Positions 30,031-35,855 of a stretch of DNA of 35,987 nt are shown piece by piece. The position numbers and the translations under genes were made by a program. Under the pieces are notes generated by a model, which had not been told where the DNA came from, made no database searches, and saw only the letters and a program-made list of their open reading frames with translations. Positions within the stretch are counted from its first letter, which is position 1, and every line of letters begins with the position of its first letter. The stretch is from Candidatus Liptonbacteria bacterium. GTDB taxonomy: Bacteria; Patescibacteriota; Minisyncoccia; UBA6257; 2-01-FULL-56-20. The stretch is taken from the NCBI GenBank assembly GCA_016212635.1, contig JACRFR010000023.1:1-35987 (forward strand), written 5' to 3'.

Positions 30031-30075
30031 CACACCACCATGTTATCTAGCTATGACCGGATAGTGTGGTAAAAT
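30031..30075. promoter_or_regulatory. Degenerate palindrome P2 overlapping a -10
   Basis: This is a worn copy of P1 with the same loop CTATGA and right arm CCGGATAGTGTGGTAA. Its right end forms an extended -10, TGGTAAAAT (30067-30075), about 17 bases before the ATG of the PaaX/Cas2-like gene at 30093. A dimeric regulator bound here would cover the promoter. Two operators in tandem (P1 and P2) suggest autoregulation; this is inference. Confidence 0.55.
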
Positions 30076-30092
30076 AAGTTTGATCGAAAAGC

Positions 30093-30665
30093 ATGGCTGG
30101 AATTATCCGAAGAGGGGGTAACTCTCATAAAATACTTAACACCCTGGCAATCAGCGCTGGTTTTTTGGCTATTTCACTCATTTCTCCAGGTTCCAGTGGC
30201 GTTATCGTTCAGGGATTGGTTCGGGGTTACTTTCGGAGAAGGTCTTTTGAGAAACACAGGTTTTTGAGAGACATTCGGAGGTTGCAGCGGTTAGAGATGC
30301 TAGATTTTCGCGAGCTGGCGGATGGAAATATCAGGATAACTCTGTTGAAAAATGGCCGACGCTTTGTCTTGACCGACAAATTGGATAATCTGAAAATCAA
30401 GCGACCGATAGCGTGGGACGGTAAATGGAGACTGGTAATATTCGACATTCCTCATGATCAGCGCCGCGCCCGGGATGCGTTTCGCGAGAAACTTACCGAC
30501 CTAGGCTTCCATCAGCTACAGAAAAGCGTTTTTATTATCCCATTCCCTTGCGAAAAAGAATTGGATTTTATTATGACCTACTGGAATGTCCAAGACCACG
30601 TTTTATTGCTGTATGTCAGTTCTTTTGAGGGAGAAGCCAAACTCAAGCATCACTTTGGGTTATAG
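30093..30665 (+). CDS. PaaX-like protein with Cas2-like C-terminal domain
   Basis: A 190-residue protein. The N-terminus has a basic start and a hydrophobic segment (about residues 14-40, ILNTLAISAGFLAISLISP), then a winged-helix-like part (RFLRDIRRLQRLEMLDFRELADGNIRITLLKNGRRF), then the Cas2-like ferredoxin fold KWRLVIFDIPHDQRRARDAFREKLTDLGF (Asp at 118) followed by QKSVFIIPFP. This is the second such protein in the window (compare 324-944). It is similar in plan but not a close copy: the hydrophobic N-terminal segment suggests membrane association. Like the first one, it is flanked on both sides by long palindromes. No cas1 or CRISPR is nearby, so I call it a PaaX-type regulator. Confidence 0.72.
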   Translation: MAGIIRRGGNSHKILNTLAISAGFLAISLISPGSSGVIVQGLVRGYFRRRSFEKHRFLRDIRRLQRLEMLDFRELADGNIRITLLKNGRRFVLTDKLDNLKIKRPIAWDGKWRLVIFDIPHDQRRARDAFREKLTDLGFHQLQKSVFIIPFPCEKELDFIMTYWNVQDHVLLLYVSSFEGEAKLKHHFGL

Positions 30666-30712
30666 CTCGTGTTCCTTAGGCGACAGCCCGCCCCCCTCTG
30701 TTTCTTTGCTAC

Positions 30713-30758
30713 TTCTACACCACGCTATCTAGCCATAGCTAGATAGCGTGGTGTAGAA
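30713..30758. promoter_or_regulatory. Palindrome P3 downstream of second PaaX/Cas2-like gene
   Basis: Arms of 21 bases (TTCTACACCACGCTATCTAG plus C, and its exact reverse complement) around CATA. It shares ATCTAGC and GATAGYGTGGT with P1/P2. The sequence after it (AAAAGAAG) has no T-run on the + strand; on the minus strand the stem is followed by a single GTAGCAA, so it is not a clear terminator either. Confidence 0.75.
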
Positions 30759-30801
30759 AAGAAGTGGGCTGGGGAGGGAAGGGGAGGGAAGGATGGGGAT
30801 A

Positions 30802-30829
30802 TTGAGCGAGTTTCGGATACTGGTATAAT
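30802..30829 (+). promoter_or_regulatory. Promoter with leaderless spacing
   Basis: TTGAGC (30802-30807), 16-base spacer, and TGGTATAAT extended -10 (hexamer 30824-30829). Six bases separate the -10 from the ATG at 30836. This is the clearest of the leaderless promoters. Confidence 0.7.
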
Positions 30830-30835
30830 CAGCCC

Positions 30836-31300
30836 ATGCCTGGTTATCGCGCCGAATATCCCTGGAGAAGCACGGATAGAGCGGCAGGTAGGGATATGCA
30901 GCGCTTAATGCTATTCGAGCAGAGGTCGGGCGAGATCGGGCAGATGCTCCAGGGGACATTCAACCTCCCCGAGGAAACAGCTCGGCGTCTGGAACGATTG
31001 CTCTTTGATACAGCCGTCGAGCCACAAGAGACAGTTGACCAAATACGCGCGAGCGAGAAATCTTTAGTTTATCACCCTCCTTACTTCCAGGTTCAGGGGG
31101 TGAGCGATTCGGCGTTTCGGTGTCCGGATGGGAAAAGTTTTCTGGATTTGTTTACACGCGATAAATTAGCGGAGCACTCATCTCCGGAAACATTGGTCGC
31201 AGGAATCGAAGTGGCGGTGGAGTACGAGATGGAAAATTTGTCTAAGATCAGAGAAGCCATGGCAAGCGCCTCTCGGGAGCGGAGAGAATTGGAACATTAA
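30836..31300 (+). CDS. Unknown protein, leaderless gene
   Basis: A 154-residue soluble protein that I do not recognise. It has a charged helical N-terminal half (MQRLMLFEQRSGEIGQMLQGTFNLPEETARRLERLLFD), a middle with YHPPYFQVQGVSDSAFRCPDGKSFLDLFT containing the single Cys, and a long acidic C-terminal helix (GIEVAVEYEMENLSKIREAMASA). There is no signal peptide or membrane segment. The start codon is fixed by the promoter immediately upstream. Confidence 0.65.
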   Translation: MPGYRAEYPWRSTDRAAGRDMQRLMLFEQRSGEIGQMLQGTFNLPEETARRLERLLFDTAVEPQETVDQIRASEKSLVYHPPYFQVQGVSDSAFRCPDGKSFLDLFTRDKLAEHSSPETLVAGIEVAVEYEMENLSKIREAMASASRERRELEH

Positions 31301-31334
31301 TATCCGAAATCTGGCAGAATATTTGTTTAGCACC

Positions 31335-31916
31335 ATGACTAAAAAGCGCTGGTATGGAATAATTCTAGTGGCGGTGATAGTTTTAGTATTAGCGGTAGTT
31401 TGGCCCAAACCGGGCCAGGCACCGTCCCCGCCACCCCCTGGTATTTCAGCCGATAACCAAACTCCACCCACCAACATGTTTATCACCAGCCCTGCTTTCA
31501 ATAATCAGGAAACCATTCCCCGGAAATTCACCTGTTCTGGAGGCGATATCAATCCTGAATTGCAAATTCAAAATGTTCCGACTGGGGCTAAATCACTGGT
31601 CTTGATCGTAGATGACCCAGACGCCCCGGGTGGTATATTTACCCACTGGACCATCTGGAATATAGGCTCCAAAACAACTGTGGTGAAAGAAGAAAGCAAG
31701 CCGCCGTCCGCGGTGGAGGGTACGACAGATTTTGGCCGGATCGGCTGGGGCGGGCCGTGTCCACCGCCCGGCACGCCCCATCGGTACTTCTTCCGACTCT
31801 ACGCCGTGGATACCCTGCTTGATTTGCCGGCTGGTGCCAGCCGAAAACAACTCGAGCATGCCATGGAGGGGCACGTCCTCCAGGCCGCCGAGCTCATGGG
31901 TATTTTTAGCCGCTGA
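31335..31916 (+). CDS. PEBP-family (YbhB/YbcL-like) membrane-anchored protein
   Basis: A 193-residue protein with an N-terminal signal anchor (YGIILVAVIVLVLAVVW) and a Pro-rich linker, then a phosphatidylethanolamine-binding-protein fold. Conserved landmarks: ITSPAFNNQETIPRKFTCSGGDINPEL, LVLIVDDPDAPGGIFTHWTIWNI (the DPDAP and HW pocket residues) and the GPCPPPGTPHRYFFRLYAVD strand. Bacterial members are exported or cytoplasmic proteins of unclear function. The start is ATG at 31335 (MTKKRW); an in-frame upstream TTG is ignored. The gene has no close functional partner. Confidence 0.88.
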   Translation: MTKKRWYGIILVAVIVLVLAVVWPKPGQAPSPPPPGISADNQTPPTNMFITSPAFNNQETIPRKFTCSGGDINPELQIQNVPTGAKSLVLIVDDPDAPGGIFTHWTIWNIGSKTTVVKEESKPPSAVEGTTDFGRIGWGGPCPPPGTPHRYFFRLYAVDTLLDLPAGASRKQLEHAMEGHVLQAAELMGIFSR

Positions 31917-31928
31917 TCTTTTATCCCC

Positions 31929-32189
31929 ATGAACGAACGAGTCATAGACAGTTTGCCGGATGACCGTGTGCCCGAATTGGGCAAGACGCTTGTGCTTAAC
32001 GTGTGGTGGGTGGATGGCAGGAAGCGCCAGCGCGTACGCTTTTGGGCCACACCGCCCGAGGGGAAGGAGTCCGAGGTTATGGAGGATACATATGAAGAGT
32101 ATGAACCCGGCAAGTGGCGAAAAGTGCCGGGCGAGCCAGAGGCCGATTATGGCCCAGCGCCCACTAGAAATTCTGGTAATCCGGGCTAA
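31929..32189 (+). CDS. Unknown 86-residue acidic protein
   Basis: A small soluble protein with an N-terminal beta-rich part (TLVLNVWWVDGRKRQRVRFWATPPEG) and an acidic tail (EDTYEEYEPGKWRKVPGEPEADYGP). It starts 12 bases after the PEBP stop and may share its transcript. No family recognised. It is weakly supported as coding because composition and length alone argue for it. Confidence 0.5.
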   Translation: MNERVIDSLPDDRVPELGKTLVLNVWWVDGRKRQRVRFWATPPEGKESEVMEDTYEEYEPGKWRKVPGEPEADYGPAPTRNSGNPG

Positions 32190-32344
32190 ACTGCTATCCC
32201 CAGTCCGTCTTGACAGAAATATCGGATTGCTTAATACTCCCATCAATGAAAGAGAGTCTTTCCATCTGTAGCACTGCCCCAGGCGCCCGTTACTTTGCGT
32301 TTTACTTTTTTTATCCCGCCACCGCGGCCAGGGAGTCTTAAAGT

Positions 32345-32372
32345 AGCGAAAAGCGAAAAGCGATAAGCGAAA
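32345..32372. repeat. 7-bp tandem array (AGCGAAA), intergenic
   Basis: Four units: AGCGAAA, AGCGAAA, AGCGATA, AGCGAAA. Same unit as in the ppsA tail and in gdh. It lies in the roughly 310-base gap 32190-32502, which otherwise holds only the terminator and no gene. Confidence 0.8.
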
Positions 32373-32380
32373 AATAAGAG

Positions 32381-32405
32381 CCCCCTGACCGCAGGGGGAT
32401 TTTTG
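32381..32405 (+). terminator. Intrinsic terminator
   Basis: CCCCCTG and CAGGGGG pair around ACCG, followed by ATTTTTG. It is about 190 bases after the last upstream stop codon (32189), so it probably ends the PEBP/unknown-gene transcript. Confidence 0.75.
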
Positions 32406-32502
32406 TATACGTTGCGATTCGGATGCTGGTCGGGTCAAGCGACCTAACTATCCTCCGGGTCGGGACCGCAAGCAATTGCCAACCGAACCGGGCGAGCTCT
32501 TT

Positions 32503-32880
32503 ATGAAAAGAATAATGCCGTTTTTTTCCGCGATTTCTGCGGACGGCGAGAATCCGGAATCGGTGCGATTACTAAACGTAATTGCCACCGAACCGGATAG
32601 CGGCGCAGGTTTCTCTTTCTGCTGGTGTCTAGGGGTGCGCACCGGTAGTTTTCGCCAAAACGGAAACTACGGGTCCATCTCGTTATATCAGCAGGAGGGA
32701 GGCTTAATTCTCCGTATAGGTGATTCTGCGGAGAACTTCCCAACCCGGATACATAACGGCCAGTCCGTAGTGCTCTGGGTCGGCCGTGCCGCTCTCGCCA
32801 CCCGCCGGCGCGAGATCGTGCGGGCCATCGTGGCCTATGCGATCTCCGGCGACCCTTCGGTCCTGGGAGACGGCAAGTAA
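32503..32880 (+). CDS. Unknown small protein 1 of a cassette-like set
   Basis: A 125-residue protein. It starts MKRIMPFFSAISADGENPESVRLLNVIATEPDSGAGFSFCWCLGV, then GSISLYQQEGGLILRIGDSAENF, and a basic helix (LATRRREIVRAIVAYAIS) near the end. Predicted mainly beta. The ATG at 32503 is chosen; a TTG at 32476 would add nine residues. No family recognised. It is followed by a strong hairpin and by a module shared with the next gene. Confidence 0.5.
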   Translation: MKRIMPFFSAISADGENPESVRLLNVIATEPDSGAGFSFCWCLGVRTGSFRQNGNYGSISLYQQEGGLILRIGDSAENFPTRIHNGQSVVLWVGRAALATRRREIVRAIVAYAISGDPSVLGDGK

Positions 32881-32909
32881 CACCTGCCGTTTCCCTAAGC
32901 CAATCCAGC

Positions 32910-32942
32910 CCCAGTGGTCCGATTCAAGATCGGACCACTGGG
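32910..32942. repeat. Strong hairpin after unknown protein 1
   Basis: CCCAGTGGTCCGAT and ATCGGACCACTGGG (14-base arms, exact) surround TCAAG. The hairpin begins about 30 bases after the stop codon at 32880 and is followed by GCGCAG, not by a T-run. Confidence 0.75.
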
Positions 32943-32947
32943 CGCAG

Positions 32948-33090
32948 TTCTTATCTGAAGATGACTGCCCGTGCAGTCATTCCGAGGTATTCCGAGGAAT
33001 CTCGTAATCAAAAAATCAGATTTTTCGCACGACCCAGAATGACTAACTGCACGGGATATCATCTTCAGGTCGGAGACTTATCCCGACCTG
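32948..33090 (+). repeat. Structured module E1 with an inserted repeat
   Basis: The module reads TTCTTATCTGAAGATGA...CCCGTGCAG at the left, and CTGCACGGGATATCATCTTCAGGTCGGAG...CCGACCTGA at the right. The inner stretch (about 32980-33045: TCATTCCGAGG, GGAATCTCGT, GAATGACT) looks like a common CATTCCGAGGAATCTCG-type intergenic repeat inserted in the loop. The same outer design without the insertion is at 33713-33772. The two stems are GAAGATGA/ATCATCTTC and CAGGTCGG/CCGACCTG. Confidence 0.55.
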
Positions 33091-33131
33091 ACTCCAGATC
33101 ACCATGTCAGTTAAAATATCCAATATTTCAT

Positions 33132-33236
33132 TTAGACCAGAACAAACCCCTTCTTGGATAAGGGTCGGTTTGGTTTGTCTGCGGTCTAATAAGCCAAGCG
33201 CCTCTCCTCCGGGAAAGGCGTCAGCGTTTTCCGGAG
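33132..33236 (+). ncRNA. Possible structured leader of the next gene
   Basis: An extended stem runs TTAGACC (33132-33138)/GGTCTAA (33183-33189), CAAACC/GGTTTG (33143-33148, 33172-33177) and CCTT/AAGG near the tip. It is followed by two mutually exclusive pairings: CGCCT (33199-33203) with AGGCG (33216-33220), or CTCCGG (33207-33212) with CCGGAG (33231-33236). The mutually exclusive stems just before an ATG at 33252 resemble an attenuator or riboswitch-like switch, but I cannot name a known class. Confidence 0.35.
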
Positions 33237-33251
33237 AAAGCACTTTGACGC

Positions 33252-33644
33252 ATGAAAAACCAAAATTACGAATCTGTTTGCGAACGGATAATCACCGGCT
33301 CCGGAATCGGAGTGGTGGGCGACTGCCAAGCATATCTCGGACCAGCCATCCGCTGGCTGGCCGGAGTAGAAAACGGGAGTTACTGCCAGGTGCGAACCGG
33401 TACGGCAATCCACTTGGTCTGGCTGCGCCAAGAATTGGGCCGGTTAGCCGCCTCGCTCGCGGTCGGGCAACTGACGGCGAACGAGATGGACGGCTTGTTG
33501 CGCATGCGCGGCAAGCTGGCCGAACCCTTGCCGCGGATCCCGTTCCATCGGCGCGCCAGGATCATTCGATTTTGCCAGGCGCTACAGGTCGTCTGCCATA
33601 TTGGCTCGAAACGCGCCCGCAACATGCTCCGTGGCAGGGGATAG
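33252..33644 (+). CDS. Unknown small protein 2 of a cassette-like set
   Basis: A 130-residue, mostly helical, basic protein: MKNQNYESVCERIITGSGIGVVGDCQAYLGPAIRWLAGVENG, then TAIHLVWLRQELGRLAASLAVGQLTANEMDGLLRMRGKLAEPLPRIPFHRRARIIRFCQALQ. Four cysteines are scattered. No family recognised. It has a long structured leader upstream and a strong hairpin downstream. Confidence 0.55.
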   Translation: MKNQNYESVCERIITGSGIGVVGDCQAYLGPAIRWLAGVENGSYCQVRTGTAIHLVWLRQELGRLAASLAVGQLTANEMDGLLRMRGKLAEPLPRIPFHRRARIIRFCQALQVVCHIGSKRARNMLRGRG

Positions 33645-33664
33645 TATGCCCCGCCGATTCACCT

Positions 33665-33701
33665 TGCGGCTCCCGGAAAGCACGCGCCTCCGGGAGCCGC
33701 A
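33665..33701. repeat. Strong hairpin after unknown protein 2
   Basis: TGCGGCTCCCGGA and TCCGGGAGCCGCA (13-base exact arms) with an 11-base loop. It begins 20 bases after the stop codon, the same relative position as the hairpin at 32910-32942 behind unknown protein 1. Confidence 0.75.
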
Positions 33702-33712
33702 CATAATCTAAC

Positions 33713-33772
33713 TTCTTATCCGAAGATTGATCCGCCCCGCGTGCCAATCTTCAGGTCGGAAGTATTGACCTG
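33713..33772 (+). repeat. Structured module E2
   Basis: TTCTTATCCGAAGATTG...CAATCTTCAGGTCGGAAG...GACCTGA: the stems GAAGATTG/CAATCTTC and CAGGTC/GACCTG match module E1 (32948-33090) in order and spacing without its insertion. Both modules start 6-12 bases after the strong hairpin that follows a small gene. Confidence 0.55.
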
Positions 33773-33811
33773 ATACTTGCACCTTTACATGTTTCCGGTT
33801 TGGGAGAAGAT

Positions 33812-33852
33812 AGTGCGAATTTGCGCGAATCTATACGCGAATCTACGCGAAT
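33812..33852. repeat. Tandem GCGAAT repeats
   Basis: AGTGCGAATT, TGCGCGAATC, TATACGCGAATC, TACGCGAAT, with a period of 10-12. Related in letter content to the 44-bp repeat but differently organised. Confidence 0.7.
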
Positions 33853-33892
33853 AGAATATTCTCCCAGGCCGGAAAGGAGCCGCCTGGCGCGT

Positions 33893-34075
33893 ATGACACC
33901 ACAAGAAACATTAGAGACCGTCACGCCCAGGATGGCCGACGGGGTTCCACTCAACCCCGAGGAATTCTGGGCTGGCGCCGAGGAGTTGCTCCCCGGCACT
34001 ATCGAAGAGGAGCTCTTCCCCGAGGCCGCCGCCGAGGCGGCCAAAAGGAAAGAAAGGGAAGAGTGCTGGGCATGA
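33893..34075 (+). CDS. Unknown small acidic protein 3
   Basis: A 60-residue protein (MTPQETLETVTPRMADGVPLNPEEF, then AGAEELLPGTIEEELFPEAAAEAAKRKEREECWA). The start was placed after the GCGAAT repeats; AAAGGAG lies 13 bases upstream, rather far. It is acidic and helical at its end. A hairpin of 13 paired bases (34079-34111) follows the stop directly. Coding status is uncertain. Confidence 0.4.
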   Translation: MTPQETLETVTPRMADGVPLNPEEFWAGAEELLPGTIEEELFPEAAAEAAKRKEREECWA

Positions 34076-34078
34076 AAA

Positions 34079-34111
34079 CCCGAGTGAGCGCAAACAACGC
34101 GCTCGCTCGGG
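34079..34111. repeat. Hairpin after small protein 3
   Basis: CCCGAGTGAGCGC and GCGCTCGCTCGGG pair over 13 positions with one T-G wobble around AAACAA-type loop sequence. No T-run follows. It occupies the same position as the hairpins after unknown proteins 1 and 2. Confidence 0.65.
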
Positions 34112-34133
34112 TCCCACTTAACAATTTGAAATT

Positions 34134-34170
34134 TACCCCCTCCTTTTCTAAGGAGGGGGTAAGGGGAGGT
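34134..34170. repeat. Pyrimidine-rich hairpin repeat, copy 4
   Basis: ACCCCCTCCTT and AAGGAGGGGGT pair around TTCT, followed by AAGGGGAGGT. Same family as 2881, 4884 and 5271. It lies just before the TyrA-PheA-like gene. Confidence 0.6.
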
Positions 34171-34199
34171 CGAATTGATATGCCAAAGCAATACCACCC

Positions 34200-35555
34200 A
34201 TGAACAATAAGAATTTTAAAACCGTTCTCATTCTCGGTTTCGGCCGCTTCGGCAAACTTCTGGCCGAGATCCTTAAGCCAGATTTTGACGTGGCCGTTTT
34301 CAGCCATCGGGACGTGCAGGCCGAGGCGGCTACTCTTGGCGTCAAGCAGCTGCCGCTCCAGGAAGGCCTGCGCCGGGACGCCGTGTTTTTCGCCGCCCCA
34401 ATCTCCAAATTTGAGCAGGCGTTGAACGAATGTCTGCCATTTCTCAAAGAAGCCAGGCCGAAACTTCTACTCGACGTTCTCTCGGTCAAAACCTACCCCA
34501 AAACTGTTTTCGAGCGTTTCCTACCTCCCGAGCAGGAAGCGCTTTTGACCCATCCCATGTTCGGTCCCGACAGCGTCCGACTGAACGGCGGCCTGAAGGA
34601 TCTGCCTATCATGCTGGACAAGTTCCGAGCATCCGAGGAAAGTTATCGCTTCTGGTCGGAGTATTTCCGGGGTAAAGGCCTGCGCGTGGTCGAGATGTCC
34701 GCCGAGGAGCACGATGAGCATGCCGCCCGGAGTCAGGGAGTGGCGCACTTCATCGGCCGGGTGTTGGAGGACCTGCGTTACTCACCGACCCCCATAGACA
34801 CGCTGGGTGCTCGGAAGTTACTGGAAGTGGAAGAGCTCGCGCGCAATGATGCCTGGGAGCTGTTCGCTGACCTTCAGAATATGAATCCCTACACCAAAGC
34901 CATGCGGGTGGAGTTGGGCGGAGCGGTGGAGCGAATTTACAACCGGCTTCTGCCCAATCGGGTTGATCCCGACACGCTGGTGGTCGGTATCCAGGGTGGT
35001 CGGGGTAGTTTCAATGAGCAAGCGGCAAGGTATTATCTGGAACGTACCGGCGTCGAACAACACGACATCCGATACCTACATACTACCGAGAACGTGCTCC
35101 AAGCCCTCCACGAAGGTAATGTCGATCGCGGGCAGTTTGCGATCCACAACTCGGTCGGCGGAGTGGTCGGAGAAAGCATCGAGGCCATGGCCAGGTATAA
35201 GTTTCGCATCGTGGAGGAGTTCGCGATTCAAATTTCTCACGCGCTAATGGTTCATCCGGACGCCGATCTGGCCCGAGTGGATACCATCATGACTCATCCC
35301 CAGGTTTTGGCGCAGTGCAAGCGAACGCTCGCCGAGAAGTATCCGCGGCTCCGGCAGGTGAGCGGCGAAGGGGACTTGATCGACCATGCCCTGGTGGCGG
35401 AAAAACTCGGCCATGGGGAACTGCCCAAGAGCATCGCCACCATGGGCAGCGCGCTTTTGGCCGAACTGAATAATCTCCATATTATCGAAGATCACCTGGA
35501 AGATCAGAAAGAGAACTTTACCAGCTTCCTCTGGGTCGAACGCCCTACAAGTTAA
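34200..35555 (+). CDS. Fused prephenate dehydrogenase - prephenate dehydratase
   Basis: A 451-residue two-domain protein. Residues 1-255 resemble TyrA: Rossmann loop LILGFGRFGKLLAEIL, then HPMFGPDS, and EEHDEHAARSQGVAHFIGRVL. Residues 261-450 resemble the PheA dehydratase catalytic domain: VGIQGGRGSFNEQAARYY, FAIHNSVGGVVGESIEAM, TIMTHPQVLAQCKRTL, and the end motif NFTSFLWVE (N439-S442). The usual dehydratase TRF motif is therefore TSF here, with the Arg replaced. No ACT regulatory domain follows. If active, it would carry prephenate to both 4-hydroxyphenylpyruvate and phenylpyruvate. Upstream shikimate or chorismate genes are not in the window. Start: ATG with no ribosome binding site. Confidence 0.8.
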   Translation: MNNKNFKTVLILGFGRFGKLLAEILKPDFDVAVFSHRDVQAEAATLGVKQLPLQEGLRRDAVFFAAPISKFEQALNECLPFLKEARPKLLLDVLSVKTYPKTVFERFLPPEQEALLTHPMFGPDSVRLNGGLKDLPIMLDKFRASEESYRFWSEYFRGKGLRVVEMSAEEHDEHAARSQGVAHFIGRVLEDLRYSPTPIDTLGARKLLEVEELARNDAWELFADLQNMNPYTKAMRVELGGAVERIYNRLLPNRVDPDTLVVGIQGGRGSFNEQAARYYLERTGVEQHDIRYLHTTENVLQALHEGNVDRGQFAIHNSVGGVVGESIEAMARYKFRIVEEFAIQISHALMVHPDADLARVDTIMTHPQVLAQCKRTLAEKYPRLRQVSGEGDLIDHALVAEKLGHGELPKSIATMGSALLAELNNLHIIEDHLEDQKENFTSFLWVERPTS

Positions 35556-35622
35556 TCCCTCTGACCTGGCCGCAATCGTGTCCCCTCCGCCCCTGTCTCC
35601 CTCCGCCTCCCGTCCCCGCCCT

Positions 35623-35745
35623 GGCGCTGTTTGGAAACCACCGATTTTATTGCCCGAGCTTGTCGAGGGCCATGCCATGTACCCGCCAATAAGCTACCCT
35701 TCCACGGGCTCAGGGAATAACTTTTTGACGTTTTCGAACAGCGCC
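35623..35745 (-). mobile_element. MITE-like element, copy 3 (inverted)
   Basis: This is 123 bp, the best-preserved copy, in opposite orientation to 1915-2035 and 28499-28610. Terminal inverted repeats are complete: GGCGCTGTTTGGAAAC at the left against GTTTTCGAACAGCGCC at the right (arms differ at two positions). It is intergenic, between the TyrA-PheA-like gene and the minus-strand gene at the end. The remainder of the gap (35746-35855) shows only the short palindrome GTACTAGTAC (35777-35786). Confidence 0.78.
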
Positions 35746-35855
35746 CCCCTACTCTTGCCATTCTCTATGAGATTACGTACTAGTACATGAGTACAGTACA
35801 CGCGCGCCGCCCTGTCCCCACTGGCCGGTTGAGTCCGGTTAAGTCTCAGTATTTT

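Noticed and set aside
31593..32438. 281-codon minus-strand open frame
   Set aside because: It lies opposite the PEBP gene, the 86-residue gene and the terminator, so it has no independent support.
35578..35790. 70-codon plus-strand frame at the right end
   Set aside because: It is mostly MITE copy 3 and is not conserved as a frame in the other two copies.
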